DNA of 64,000 nt from Pyrenochaeta sp. MPI-SDFR-AT-0127 (taxonomy: Eukaryota; Ascomycota; Dothideomycetes; Pleosporales; Cucurbitariaceae), in the NCBI GenBank assembly GCA_020747015.1, contig JAGTJM010000002.1:930001-994000 (forward strand), given 5' to 3'. The notes below the pieces were generated by a model that had not been told where the DNA came from, ran no database searches, and worked only from the letters and a program-made list of their open reading frames with translations. The position numbers were made by a program, and so were the translations under genes. Positions 1-12,104 of the stretch are shown one piece after another (position 1 is the stretch's first letter; each line of letters opens with the position of its first letter).

Positions 1-608
1 GTAATCCTAGGTATCAGTAGCACAGCAATGTGTCATCGGGTGTACATGTTGGAGCCCTTCTTACATCGGGCGGAAGCACAACACCAACGGGCGTGTAAAG
101 GTGCCCGATAATCTATACAACGCTATAATGATAGAGAAAACAAATCGCAATAGCGGGTATGGAACGGTGCAATAGGGTGTGAAAGCCCAAAATTTGGTGA
201 GGAGGAGAAAGCCTATAAAGAGGCCAGCGGATCGCGCATATCACAAGTCTTTGCCATAAATCATAGAAGGTGGTAGACGACAAGCGAAAGTTCCTATAGT
301 CACGAATTACGACATGACTTTTGCAGGCGCCCCAACTATTTGTCTTCGATTCTTGTTTCACCCATGAGCAATTCTACTGAACAAGGCCAGAACACAAAAT
401 GTATTGCGTCACTCGGTGACAGTCTTTAATTCTTGTCCATTATTTCTGATGATACGTGTGAACATTGTCCCCATTTCGTTGGTTATGCCCCGTCTAGGGC
501 TGGGTATTTGGATATGCTCGTTTACCCACGATCGATTACTTGGCTTGAATGATCCCCATCTTCACTCCAGTCTTCTCCTTCCCTAGATTCGACTCTGGGT
601 AATGAGAT
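1..608. other. intergenic, nothing recognised
   Basis: No open frame on either strand resembles a known protein, and I see no RNA gene or clear repeat. Base composition is mixed, with ordinary CA and TG content, so this is not RIP-decayed sequence. Confidence 0.5.
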
Positions 609-815
609 CTAACAGTTCGGGATCTGCTCAACCTGGCCGGCTGTGCTTTTGACGCACATTCCGTGGTTTTGACGAGCAGCAACTGCTATAGTGCTGTTAG
701 CGGAAATGTTGATAAGAATGTTTGGTCGGTGAAGCAAACCCTCATTTGCAACAGGCGCAGCAACGGCGAAAGCAGCCATAGATAGAATGGCAGCAACGAC
801 GGTGGTGTACTTCAT
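609..815 (-). CDS. small secreted protein, 68 aa
   Basis: A single-exon frame of 68 residues. It opens with a textbook signal peptide: Met-Lys, then a hydrophobic Ala/Val/Ile/Leu core to about residue 18, then an AVAA-A cleavage region near residues 18-20. The predicted mature peptide is only about 48 residues, with two cysteines (in the MCVKS segment and as the last residue), which would permit one disulfide. I recognise no family. An A-rich stretch follows immediately upstream, as expected for a fungal start context. It stands alone, with no gene neighbour for several kilobases. Size and secretion fit the class of small secreted proteins that includes effector candidates, but nothing here shows a role. 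A chance ORF is unlikely given the well-formed signal peptide. Confidence 0.6.
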   Translation of the reverse strand: MKYTTVVAAILSMAAFAVAAPVANEGLLHRPNILINISANSTIAVAARQNHGMCVKSTAGQVEQIPNC

Positions 816-3800
816 TTTAACTAGAGTTTATGGGATGAAAATGGTGTAGAAGGGTATCGGAAGATGTCGTAAAGTCGCCCTGCGACAAAAGAATGTATTG
901 AAGTTGGAGTTGATGAAAAGAAGATTTAAGAATGACAAAAAGCAGTGGTGTGAAGAGCGCTTGAAGTAAAGAGCTTATCAGCCTGACCGGGCTTCAAACA
1001 CCTTTATACGATGCCGAGCCAATGCAAAGAGCGGCATGGCCAATGCAGCACTTGCTCTGCCTCACAAATGGCCTGAAACCGGTTGTGACGATTCCTGAAG
1101 ATCTTGGTGCCGCATGAGGAACGAAGACATTGGGCGGGTCGCTGGGCGGCCTAAAGTGGCTAATAGACACGGCAGCGGATTGGCCTGCGGGGAAGTGCAG
1201 GCTGGGATATGAGGTCCTGAGGCGTGTCAGGTGTGTCGGGAGTGCATCAGGACGTCTGAAGGATTGGCGAGACGCGTAGGTCATTGTCAGATAGCAAATG
1301 TCAAATGTTCTCGAGGTCCAACTACAAGTCGAGAGAGGCGGCGAAGGAGATATGTGCTTTGGGCAGGGTGATTATAAAAGCCTCCGTGTAATGAGGATGG
1401 TTGATAGCTCTATGCCAGCTGCACTATGCTCCACTGTGCGTCTTCTCAGATCTACCACGCAATCGCTAACATGTAGGAGGTCCGGTACGAAGCGCCTTGT
1501 GATGAAACGACGCTCAAACCCAGCCGAAACACCAATGGGAACCTCACAGGCCAACCGGGCCCGACCCCCACCTCCAAAGATCAGCATTTCTGAGTAGGTT
1601 TACAAGCTGTCATCACCAGATACAGCAGAGGGTGCGGTGAGGGATTATGCCAGGGAAATTCACTAGAGACGCAGGACGATAGTGATGATTAAAGTACTGG
1701 ACCATCAGCGCTAACCACATTTGGACGCACCGTGAGGGCCAAAATCTTCAGTTCAGAGAAAACGACAAGGGGCGTTGGAGGACGCCGACGAGAAGGTCCC
1801 AGCTCAGGCTACACGCATCAGTCGAGCAGAGGCACTGTCAATGGATGCTCGGCAATCCTATTGAATATGAACAAATTTGCGTCATCAATGGAGTGGACTT
1901 CAGGCCTCCAGATCTTGTCTCACTGCACTTGGCCCTATACTGCACCGCAGTGGAAATCATATTCTCTCCAAACTATATGGCCCTTTGTTCACTTTGTAAA
2001 TATGCACTTCGAAAATCCTTGTTATCCAAGCGGCCACTTCCAAGGGGGACAACTTAGCTTCCCGTGACAGAGTCATTGATAACTTCACTGGACGAGAGAA
2101 CGGTCATTACAGAGCTTTCTTAATTCCCGATGAAATGTTTTCAGAATCTGTAGAACGAGGTAAGGCCTCATGGTTGGTCGAAGAAGCAATGATCCAGCCA
2201 TGATCGAGACGTGGTAACGGCCCAGTGAAACTCTGTGTCCCTTTAAGAATCGCTTGGTCGAGACACCATTTCGGCATCGGCCCAGCGCGATGAGAGCGAA
2301 GGTTCGATAGTATCTGCCACTTGGCTAACTTGTACTTGCATATTTGCAAGACATGGCACAAAGTTGTCACTGTTTCTTGCGAGCACAGTATGGCTTCCAA
2401 CAATAAATGGCACTCAGTATCTGTATACAATCCGCAATCATAACGCAGAAAACGGCAGCGGTAATTCAGACAACAGAGGCGTCTGTTGATGCAAGAAGAT
2501 ATCCAGTAGGCCAAAAAAGCCTCCGTTACCGAAAACTGACAGCCACGACACCACAACTCCTAAAGACTTGAGTCTTCAACACCATCACCATCACTAGCAA
2601 AAAATCACGTCACGAATGATGGTCTTGGCTGGCGCTCTAAATCTGCTCAGGATTGGGGGTGCCGAGAATGGCCAAAAAGTGCGCTCCAAGAATCGACGCC
2701 GCATCAATATTCATGGCCCACGCTCGCACTATATACCTTACTCTTGAGCAGGTTCAAGAAGTCATTAAACAAACCAGAATCCGGCACATCCTGGGGTGAG
2801 AGTGCGCGATTGACCCTCTGAGCGTGCGGCAGTCTATTCTTGCGGTTGATGAGCCTTTTTTCCAAGCCGACAACGATGGCTTGTTTGGTATAATTGAAGA
2901 TGATCGAGAAGTAAGAGAGGAGGACAAGTGCAGAAAAGTGCTTCTGCGAGACATATTTCGCGCTTGGAAGAAGTGGGAGGACTCTGAACACAGCTGCAAG
3001 CCAGAAACTCAACGTCTAGACTTGCTCAGTGCTCGAGGTATCAGCATTGTGGTTGGGTAAACCTCACATGCCTCCATGATTTCAAGCAGATTAAACGAAG
3101 CCAGATAACGGGGTATTGTCGATTGCAAACGTTGACATTGTTAGGCTTCTTTGAACAGTCATCCAATGCTGACGAATGAGATCATGTCTCAAAAGCAGCT
3201 TAATGGCAAGCACAAGCTGAAAAGGTAGTGCGGTAGGCTAGATCCTCAGGAAGCACAAACTTGAGTAGCATTGTTGTCGTAGTACCTCTCTATCAACCAA
3301 AACCTCCTTGGCCCCTCGAAGAAATGGTTACTCTTTCAAATCACTTTAGAGATAGGGATGTTGTAATAATAATTACGAACCCACACGGTGAAACGAAATG
3401 TTGACACCATTTTGCCATATTCAAAGCAAGCTCGATTGGTTTAATCTGCGCCAAAAGGTACTCTGCACGCCTCTTACAGCCACGTAAATCCATTCCAGAC
3501 TCTCATGTAGTACTGGAGGCTACTAGATAGAGTGACAGCGCTCGCTCCAAGTCGTATAGAGTCGGCAATCGGAAGAGATAGCCTCACCTCACTGCGCGAA
3601 CTTGGCACAATTATTTGCAAACCGACGAGGTCTAATTGACAGCTACCTCAAAGGCGTTGTGATACTGTTATCAAATACAAGTGAAGTGAACGCTCACCTG
3701 ATGAGGACTCTGTCAGGCGAGAGATGAAGCTGAATCCGTCGTATCCTGGGTTTTGTATGGCCAGAGAACTTTACATCAAGATTGCGTCGATAATGGATAC

Positions 3801-5499
3801 ATGACCCAGGTTGCCGTCGCAATTGAGTTCATACAGTAATCGTTTTCAGAATTGTCCTTCGAATCTACACATGACCAATCTCAATTGCCTGAGAAAGAGC
3901 TCAAATGAGGGCTTTCGATATTTTCTACGACTTATCTCGAAATGTACGTGCATCCCTGGTCATGACCTACAAGCGGTGGGTTATATTTTACCACCTTGGG
4001 ACAGTCTATCAGGTATAGTCCAACTATGCAATAACAGCTTTGCTCGGGTAGAGAACGCAAGTCAAACAGCAAATCTTAGGGAGGTAGTGACGCAAGGAGC
4101 AGTACGATACTGTGAGCGGTTGGCTCATATGCCTTTGCGACTCGTAGTGCGGGGTCATTAAAGGTGCAGGGCAAAAACGCGTGGGTTGTACACACATCTC
4201 CGTGTGCACGGTAAGGAAAAACCTAAGACTGCCCGATTTCTGGCATCTGTTACGCCAACGTTGAGGGCTGTGTATGGGCGATGCCTATGCATGCTGGCGA
4301 CTGGTTTACGAGAAATTGGGCTCAATTAAATGATGATTACCGATAAGAGCTAAGCATCTTCGGTCACGTTACCGCGCAGTCCGTACGAGATTGATTGTCC
4401 ATGGCCAAATTAATCCGGTGCAGAAGATGTTACCGGTACCAAACTGTATCAATTCAGACATCAACTCGCTGCTTTTGCTTGGGCAAATTGTGCTAATCAG
4501 TGACATGTAGTCTCCAAGTTTCCGTAGCACTCAAGTACCTGACCTATATATGATAGAAGATAGCATCTACATGCGTAGTTGAGACATACTAACTAAGATA
4601 CAGCTTGACTATACACAAGGACTGTGAACGATGGATGAACTGCTAGTCGACAGTACGAATAGCGGATGAAAGCATGGCTAAACTGATGTCGTCACTGTAC
4701 CTCACATGAATTGTAATTACCACCCTTGACCCAATGATAATTGGAGCTTGCATTACGGACATGGCCGATTCACGTAACATTGGAGGTCACCTTACCTCCT
4801 TGTTGTGGATAAGGTGTGGACGAGGTACCGGAAATGAGCGTTGATGGCTAGTATAGTATTGCATCTCGACTGGCAGACCAACGCTTCACGAACATGTTCA
4901 CAGAGTCTAGCCTTCAAATGGCCAACAATAAGCCCATTCCACGCTGCGAGCGTACGCGTCTCTTTCGTTGTGGAAGGCGATCATACCTCAATGTTTCGAG
5001 CCGCCACAGCGATGACACACTTTGTGGCTCAGGGCGAGAAAGGCCCTTGTACGGGAGCACATCACTGCTGTCTTGTGGCGAAAGCCCTCCACGTACACCT
5101 GTGGCGACAATTTTTCGGCCCAGGGAACGAAAAGCCGGGATCCGCTGTGGCACAGAAGGTCAATCACAGCCGACTTCAGCAAGTGTGTCGACCGCGTGAT
5201 GATGCGCGATACATTTCGTTGGTCGATGGAACGTCGTCGATCATTGCTCTATGGCGTGTTGCCACACTTATTTTTACACAGACATGGCTCCACCAATGGG
5301 GGACTTGTTTGGCTTGACCGGATGACTATTCCATCAGCCCTACGATTGGATGGCAGAGATCTGCACGAATACGGACCGGCTGGATATGGTTGCCAGTGTA
5401 ACTGCAAAGGGGGGGTAACAGTCGTTCGTTCCGTCATTTTGGGTTGGGTGGGTTCCATGACGAGAGGATGAGAGGGAGCGACTCGGGGGAAGGCCATGG
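816..5499. other. long gene-poor stretch
   Basis: About 4.7 kb in which open frames are short, overlap on both strands and show no conserved protein sequence. An acidic/basic 78-residue frame at 2824-3060 (+) has a protein-like composition but no recognisable relative. I see no tRNA, LTR, TIR or tandem array. CA and TG dinucleotides are normal, so it is not RIP-decayed. It may hold lineage-specific or decayed genes that I cannot support. Confidence 0.4.
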
Positions 5500-6612
5500 A
5501 AGTGATGCAGGCAAGTCGATTGTGGCTGTTTTCGGGAAGGCGCCCGCTAAGGCCTCCTTAATTTCGGCTTGACAGCGAAGGGAACAGCGTCAAGAATTAA
5601 GTCGTTAGGCTAGGCGGGCAACGGGTGAGCTGGGACGCTGAAAGATCTCAGGCGGAACGGCGCCAACGGCTGATTGCGGGATTGGTCCGAGGAGCCGTCT
5701 CTCTGGCGAATTGGCGGGGCGCGACCCTCGTCGCCCATCCGCAGCTCATACGCAGGGGAAAGTGGCCGGCAGCATGGTGGATAGGGCGAGTCATGGCCTG
5801 TTGTTGCATGGACAGAGGCATTGCCGGGTGCAAAGGTGCAGGCGACCAGGGCTGGAGCGGGCATGGGACGCAACGGGAAGCGAGGCCTGCCAGCATATGG
5901 CAGATGTCATTTTGCATTACGGCGCCAACGCACACCGTAGGCGCCGCGATGGTTTTGTTAGGTCGGGAATGGCATAGTGGGCGAGTGGATGGGCTTCTGG
6001 ACGCGTAAATTGCAGACATGGGCGGCGGGGGCAGGACGCAGACAGGGACGGGCAAGCCACTCAAGCCTCGCACGGGTTTTTTTGTTTGGGTCGTTCTTCG
6101 AGAAACAACGGGCTGGGACGGCGTGCGGCCTAGCCATGTGCTTGGTCGCGGGCATTGCGACAGTCTGCAGCGACAATCGCGCCGGTTCGGGCGCACGCTG
6201 GTTCTGGACGCCTCGCGGCTACCGTAGGGCAGTGGCTGTGCACGACGGCTACCCGATGATCGGTGGCAGAGACGCCGCAGCTGGAGACGAGCAAGCAAAG
6301 AGCCGTCCCAGCAAGCGGCCGCGCACAGCTGCAGCGCTAGCCCAGCAACGTCTGCGCCCAGGCTCCCGATCGCAATACCCAATACCGTGCCACGCGCGGC
6401 CCTCGAGCCTTTTGGTCAGGCCCTGGGCAGACGCGCTCGGATCTCAGACGACCGATGTGGCTTGACCCTCTCGCGCTCCATCGCTCTTGTGGCAGGCTGC
6501 TCCGTTTCATAACCCACTTCAAGGCTCAAGCCCCCCCCAAACTCGGATCCCATCTGTACCTCTTCTTCGATGACCAGGCCTTTCCAGCGCGTCCTCTTCC
6601 TCCCTCGCGACC
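5500..6612 (+). other. GC-rich region upstream of the CP2 gene
   Basis: GC content rises sharply at about 5.5 kb and stays high up to the CP2 start codon. Several long frames occur here on both strands (for example 5648-6382 on minus), but they are arginine-, cysteine- and proline-rich shadow frames caused by the GC bias and match nothing. The simplest reading is promoter and long 5' leader of the CP2-family transcription factor. Confidence 0.45.
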
Positions 6613-9509
6613 ATGTTTCGCAATAGGCAAGTCTCCTCCCACATGGCTGCATTTGCTGGCGCCCAACCCTCCCATGCCAGCGAGCGCGCGCCGCGCCCTC
6701 TTCCACTCTTGCTCTGGCTGACCGCTTCCCAGAACTGGATCGCAAAAACCGGACCCAAAGATCTTGGAGGACTTCAAGGCCTCCTTCCCGCACCTCGCTC
6801 AGCGCTCGCAGTCTCTCGCCGGCCTGCCAGGCCACTCGCTCACAGATGCCCTTGATGTTGCCCAGCCTTCCCGGTATGTTTGCGCCCTTCTTGTCCCATG
6901 CACCCCACGCCTGTTCAAAAAAGCCCTACACACGTACACTTGGAGGCCTTTGCCAGCTTCTAGTCTTCACATCTCAGCCCATCCTCGGGCTTTGGCATTA
7001 ACATAGCGCCTTGCGTTCCTTCTGCTGACTGCGCCTGCTCCAGACACATTGGCGACCATGAAGATATCAAGGACCAGGACCCGACTCCGCGCGGCAACAA
7101 CGAGCCATGGAGGTTCACCCCATCTTTGCTCGACCCCAACTCATTCGCCTTCACCTCTTTCGCAAATCAGCCTCCAGGCTACTACACGCCCACTCCTGGT
7201 GGCACCAACACGCTCTACCACAGCCAGGCGGGTGATCTGCACACGCCCGGCTTCAGTTTTGGCCTAGGAACACCACTCTCGCTACCTACCTCGGAAGGCG
7301 GGGTACACGCCGGTCAGGCTGCACCCACAGGCCATCTTCACGGCTTCAACCCTCATGCCCTTGGAACGCAACATCACTTTCAAAATGTCAATCCATTCGG
7401 CATGCCGCCGCAGCACTCGCAATCCTATGCGCCACATCAATTTACACACCAGCCTTCCGCCTTCGAGCATGCTACCATGGCGCAATCGCATGACGACTCG
7501 CCAATGGATAGCTTGGTCCCCGAGATTGAAATGCAGGAACATTCGCCCTTGATCGGTTTTGCACCCCAGGCGTATGAGGGGAACATCGCGTCTGCAGTTG
7601 CCCCGGCACCGCCTCCATCAAGCCAAAAGTAGGTATCGCTTTTTTTTTTCTTCTTCTTCTTCTTCTTCTTCTTCTTCTTCTTCTCTTTGTCTTTTTGTTG
7701 CAGCCGACAGGTTGTGTATCATCTTCGGGATCAAAGCTAATTGTCGTAGCTTTCGATATCACATTACCTTGAATGCACCAACGGCAATGATCAAACAGCT
7801 GGATGAAGTACCAGTGACCTATCTTAATAAAGGACAGGCCTACTCCATATCATTAGTGGACACGGCACCTGTCCAAGCAACGTCGTCTACCTTGAAATAC
7901 AGGACTTTTATTCGCATCTCTTTTGAGGACGAACAGCAGCGACAACGCCCCGCGGCTTGCTGGCAGCTTTGGAAAGAAGGCCGCGGAACGAATGAGGCGC
8001 ATCAACGCGGGGGTCGTTTACAAGCAGTTGAATTCGTGGACCCAAGCCAAATTGGCGGTGGTGACGTCCAAGGGCGGCCACGGGTGGAGCTCGAATCTTC
8101 CTCGTTCGACGGCTTCGCCGTAACATGGACGCCGGTGCACAATGCCTCGCCGGAATGCTCATTAGCCGTACGATTCAACTTTCTCTCAACTGACTTCAGT
8201 CATTCCAAGGGCGTCAAAGGTATCCCAGTCCGATTGTGCGCCAAAACAGAACTAATTACAGACGCCACTGGATCCCCACAAGAGAAAGCGGACGCTGAAC
8301 TTTGTTATTGTAAAGTCAAGCTGTTCCGAGATCATGGCGCAGAGCGAAAACTGTCAAATGATGTTGCGCATGTCAAGAAGACCATTGACAAGCTAAAACA
8401 ACAAATCGCACAAGTAGAGTCGGGGATGAAAGACTTTGGCAAACGCAAGCGCAGTGGATCGATATCCAAAAGCAGTGCCAGCTCGAGGCCTGGCAAGGTG
8501 CCCAAACATAAAAGAACTTGGTCCATGTCCTCCGCAAGCTCAAACTCTGGGATTCGCGCGCCCGCTGAAGAAGACTTACACATCAAGCTGGCTTCTCTAC
8601 AGGATATGTTTAGCTCCACGAGACCTGTCAGTGTCTTATACTTAAAGGGAGCCGAGCAAGATGATCCAGACCTTCATCCAGTGCAACTTTCGACTACCCC
8701 CCAGGACCTGACCAAGATTGACACTAGTGTGGATGCGCAGATGTGGGAGGCACAAGGATCCCAAACCGGCGCATCGTCAATTGTGTCACCAACTCCAAGT
8801 TCACAGTCACTTCACTCTGAGAAGCGCCGAGCCTCTTCATTCCAACGTCCGCAACCTTTTCAGCCACCCTCACGCATGTCCTCAAACGAATGGAGAAGCC
8901 TTCCACAAACAGCCACTGGTGACCTTAAGGGCATGGTCGGTATACATGGCGGTGCTGATGTTCCGACAAAGGTTCAACGACCGTACGCTGACGATCATGC
9001 CCTTTCGGGATGGATTGAGGCGCTTGGTGTCGATCAGACTTATCAACCTCCACCTGAGCCTATGCTCAAACCAGGTACGGCAAACATATCTCAAATCACG
9101 GTTGATGTGCGCTAACTCTTATTTCACAGTTGCATGCTTCTTCGTACAGCCAAGGATTGCGGGTCGACAGCCCGACGACAACTATTTTCGTGCAGTCTAC
9201 CTCATGGAGCGTAGCGTTAAAGAGCTCGTCAGTGGGATAGCGATGAAGATCAACATTGAACCAACAAAAGTCACTCGAACCATCCGCATCAACCAAAAAG
9301 GACTTCAGATTTTGATGGACGATGACGCGATCAACGGGATACCGGAACAACAGGATATGGCGGCTGAGTTCCATGAAATTGGCACACCGCCGATTCAACC
9401 TATGAAGCGCGAATGGGATGCCGGCCCAACCGACATCCAGGTGGACGGTGACATTGGCGTCATCGAAAACGTGAACTCGACTGGCTACGAGCTCCGTCTC
9501 CTTTTCTAA
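6613..9509 (+). CDS. Grainyhead/CP2-family transcription factor
   Basis: Five exons: 6613-6626, 6733-6873, 7044-7628, 7750-9074 and 9130-9509, giving 814 residues. The first exon codes only for MFRNR and is joined by a GC-AG intron (donor GCAAGT, branch CTGAC, acceptor CCCAG) to TGSQKPDPKILEDFKASF; only this join keeps frame. A Pro/Gln/His-rich N-terminal region (to about residue 245) leads into the CP2 DNA-binding domain, which starts at FRYHITLNAPTAMIK and runs to about residue 480. It contains the hallmark stretch SFEDEQQRQRPAACWQLWKE. A Ser-rich linker follows, then a C-terminal dimerisation region (about 690-814). The family are sequence-specific nuclear factors that in fungi affect cell-wall remodelling and conidial separation; that role is inferred from the family. 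Intron 3 carries a long TTC run as its pyrimidine tract. Confidence 0.93.
7639..7685 (+). repeat. TTC microsatellite in CP2 intron 3
   Basis: A run of T followed by about a dozen TTC units sits inside the intron between the proline-rich region and the DNA-binding domain. It lies near the donor, far from the acceptor. Such runs are length-variable and it is a natural polymorphic marker. Confidence 0.9.
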
Positions 9510-10649
9510 GTCTTCGTCTACACCTTGCTTCAGACGCACCATTCCTTCCCCATTGATACCCCGATCCTTGCGACCCGCCCACTGCAACGACATTGTTCTA
9601 TTCGTACTTTTTCGAAAGGAGCTCCAGAGCACACTCTATTGGCTGATATCTCGAAGCTGATTTTTGGATCAGTCTTCACAATACCTGGCGTTGAAAGACA
9701 CTTCGGACATACTACACCTTATGGTATGGGTTTATCTTTGTTGTGTTCATATTGTTTGTTTTATCATTCTTCTATTTCTGGTTCGACGACGATACCCATT
9801 ATACCATTACAACAATTCACTTTCCAGCGGTCTCAGATTGCACAGCAACAATCAATTACGAATTTACAGCGAGATGCATACATACAGTGCTACACATATA
9901 GGCAGTGGTGCGGAGTTCAGCTAAGCTGGGACAGTAATGTTTTTGAGAATACATATGGAGCAGTCATCTGTTGCCCAGTTGGCACAGATCTCTGAACTCT
10001 TTGGATTGTAGGACAATCCTAGTCTTTGTACTTTTACATCACGCGGCCAAGCAATTTCTAATCTCTGACTAGACTCTTTGGTTCTGTTATTTGACATCAC
10101 CTACTAACGGTTCGAACGCGACCTCCTCGCACCTCGTGCTATGCTGCCAACAAGGGAACGAGGGAATAAGATTCACATTCTGTGGCCTACACTATCTCGA
10201 ACGCCGATCCAATCAGCAGACCAAGCTCCAATCTGAAAGAACCTGTGACGGCTTGTTTCACAAAAGGCACGTTCATTGCAGTTCGACTTGTCCAACGTCC
10301 GGACTTTGAAGGAACCAGGCGTCGACAGACAAACTTCGCGCTTTCCTGTCAGAGCTCCATCAGACCCCAACGGGGCGTTGCGCACCTGCTAGCTAACCAA
10401 AAGTGAACAAATGATGCGACATTGTTTAATGTCACTCTGTAGAGAAACACCAGCAACTGCACAATGAAGTTCTGTATCGGTCCGCTTTCCATCTTGTGGA
10501 CAGGGACCCTTGGTTACAAGAAATTGAGGTGGCTGGTGGGAAGGTTCTCGCCGACGCCGATCGCACGTAGTTTCTGGCCACTGACTCTGGTGTCGAGGGT
10601 CTGACGTCATGGTGCAGCCCCACCCTTTCGCACACATCAAAGACGGCAA
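9510..10649. other. CP2 3' flank, no gene seen
   Basis: Downstream of the CP2 stop codon the sequence contains only short non-conserved frames up to the left end of the Tc1 element. It probably includes the CP2 3' UTR. No RNA gene or repeat is recognised. Confidence 0.5.
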
Positions 10650-10651
10650 TA

Positions 10652-10679
10652 CGGAGGTACCTTTCAAAAGTTCTGTCTG
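10652..10679 (+). repeat. left terminal inverted repeat of the Tc1 element
   Basis: Begins CGGAGGTACCTTTCAAAAG immediately after a TA dinucleotide. It is the reverse complement of the right end with one mismatch in 28 bases. Confidence 0.93.
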
Positions 10680-10724
10680 CTAAGGAAAGCCACAACGCCA
10701 CCAAAACGCCACATAATTACTGAT

Positions 10725-12020
10725 CTATCTGACTCGCTTGCCTCCTCTGCCTTCAATGTACTCATTACCACCCTTAAGCTTAATAATCTTAGGGATATGT
10801 TCAATAATACGCTCAATCCAGGCTTGTATCTTTGATTGAGGGAGATCTTGCCAGCATCTCTCCCACGCCTTAATGCCCTCAGCTCTTGTTTGAGGAGCTC
10901 CCTTCTTTGTAGTCTCTCTCTTCATATAGAACCAGCATGGCTCAATACAGTTGCAGTCTGGCGAGTTACCACACCAGAGCAACTTTGAGACTTTGTACAG
11001 ACTGTACACTATATCCTGATAGTGATGTGCGTGCGCCGGTGCCTTATCCTCCATTACTATAGTCTGTGGCCTGTCTATCATACACTCTTGCGCAAAGGGC
11101 AAAAGCTTAGGGATAAGAACGCACGTCTGGTATCGCCACCAATCAATACCTCCACCAGAGCTGCGTACAAGCTTTCCATTCTGAGCTGTCCATCTCCATT
11201 GAGGTTTCTTACCTGGCTTATTACGTAGTCCTGTCCTCCTCATAGCAGTGTTCAGCTCCCACTCGTCTTGTATCAAAGGCTCAAGCTCAGTATTTAGCTG
11301 GTTAATCTTTTGAGCAGCTATCTGCTTCTCTACTTGAGTCTCTGGCTTATAGATATGGCAAGGACCTTTCTTGTCGTACGTAAAGCAGCCCCAGAACATA
11401 AACTCAGAGTATCCCTTCCATCTCTCACGTATACAGCTCTTAACAACGCGCTCCTCAGGTCTTCTCCATATTCTATACCCGCCACGCCGATGACCAAGAA
11501 CAACAGACGTTTCATCTGTCCATATAACGTTCTTCCAATCCTCAAGCGTCCAAGTGACGTGCTCAAGTGCCCAATTCAATCTCTCAGTCCTCATCTTCTG
11601 TGTCAACCCAGGCTTCCTCGTTGGCTTTGTCTTGTGGTATCCAGCCTCTCTTAATACTCGCCAGACAGTAGTAGCTGAGAGATCTATCCCTCGCAGACTG
11701 AGACCACCAGCCACGTCAGCACAAGTCTTCTCACGTCCATATCTGTCACAGCGTACTTGTTGTATCACCTCCTCCTTAACCTCCTGCGTCTGTTTGACTG
11801 GGCGCCCAGAGCGTGGAGCGTCTTGAACGTGGTGTGAGAGGATCTTAATAGGTAGGACGTTGGGCTCGAAGCCAGCAGCAATCGCGCGGCTATAAATACG
11901 ATCAATTGTACGTGGCTTAATGCCAGTAAGCTCTGAGACTTGAGACGTTGACTTGCCAACAGGTGGAGATTTAAGAGTAATCACAAGAGTACGTGTATAC
12001 ACGTCAGTATTGGGGGCCAT
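10725..12020 (-). CDS. Tc1/mariner transposase (DD34E)
   Basis: A single open frame of 431 residues without frameshift or stop. An N-terminal helix-turn-helix DNA-binding region (about 20-125, with a GRPR-like SGRPVKQ linker near residue 71) precedes an IS630/Tc1-type DDE domain. The catalytic triad is visible: Asp169 in WTDE, Asp325 in VMEDKAPAH, and Glu360 in NSPDCNCIE. Exactly 34 residues separate the last two, which is the DD34E signature of the Tc1 family. The segment between the first two acids is long (about 155 residues). The enzyme would cut at the element ends and reinsert at TA. The usual NP in the third motif is NC here (CNCIE). I cannot place it in a named fungal family. Confidence 0.93.
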   Translation of the reverse strand: MAPNTDVYTRTLVITLKSPPVGKSTSQVSELTGIKPRTIDRIYSRAIAAGFEPNVLPIKILSHHVQDAPRSGRPVKQTQEVKEEVIQQVRCDRYGREKTCADVAGGLSLRGIDLSATTVWRVLREAGYHKTKPTRKPGLTQKMRTERLNWALEHVTWTLEDWKNVIWTDETSVVLGHRRGGYRIWRRPEERVVKSCIRERWKGYSEFMFWGCFTYDKKGPCHIYKPETQVEKQIAAQKINQLNTELEPLIQDEWELNTAMRRTGLRNKPGKKPQWRWTAQNGKLVRSSGGGIDWWRYQTCVLIPKLLPFAQECMIDRPQTIVMEDKAPAHAHHYQDIVYSLYKVSKLLWCGNSPDCNCIEPCWFYMKRETTKKGAPQTRAEGIKAWERCWQDLPQSKIQAWIERIIEHIPKIIKLKGGNEYIEGRGGKRVR

Positions 12021-12104
12021 GGTTGATCATAAGTGAGATCAGACAGCTCCTATCTGAAGAATTTGAGTGCTAAGACGGTGGCGTTGTGGTGGCGCTTTTA
12101 GCGT

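Noticed and set aside
2824..3060. 78-residue plus-strand frame with protein-like charge pattern
   Set aside because: Plausible composition only. No homologue recognised and an equally long minus frame overlaps it.
4841..5317. 158-residue plus-strand open frame
   Set aside because: Overlapped by frames of similar length on both strands, with no family resemblance, no signal peptide and no supporting context.
5648..6382. 244-residue minus-strand open frame
   Set aside because: It lies in GC-rich DNA with several equally long overlapping frames, has odd Arg/Cys/Pro composition and no conserved motif. It is probably CP2 upstream sequence.
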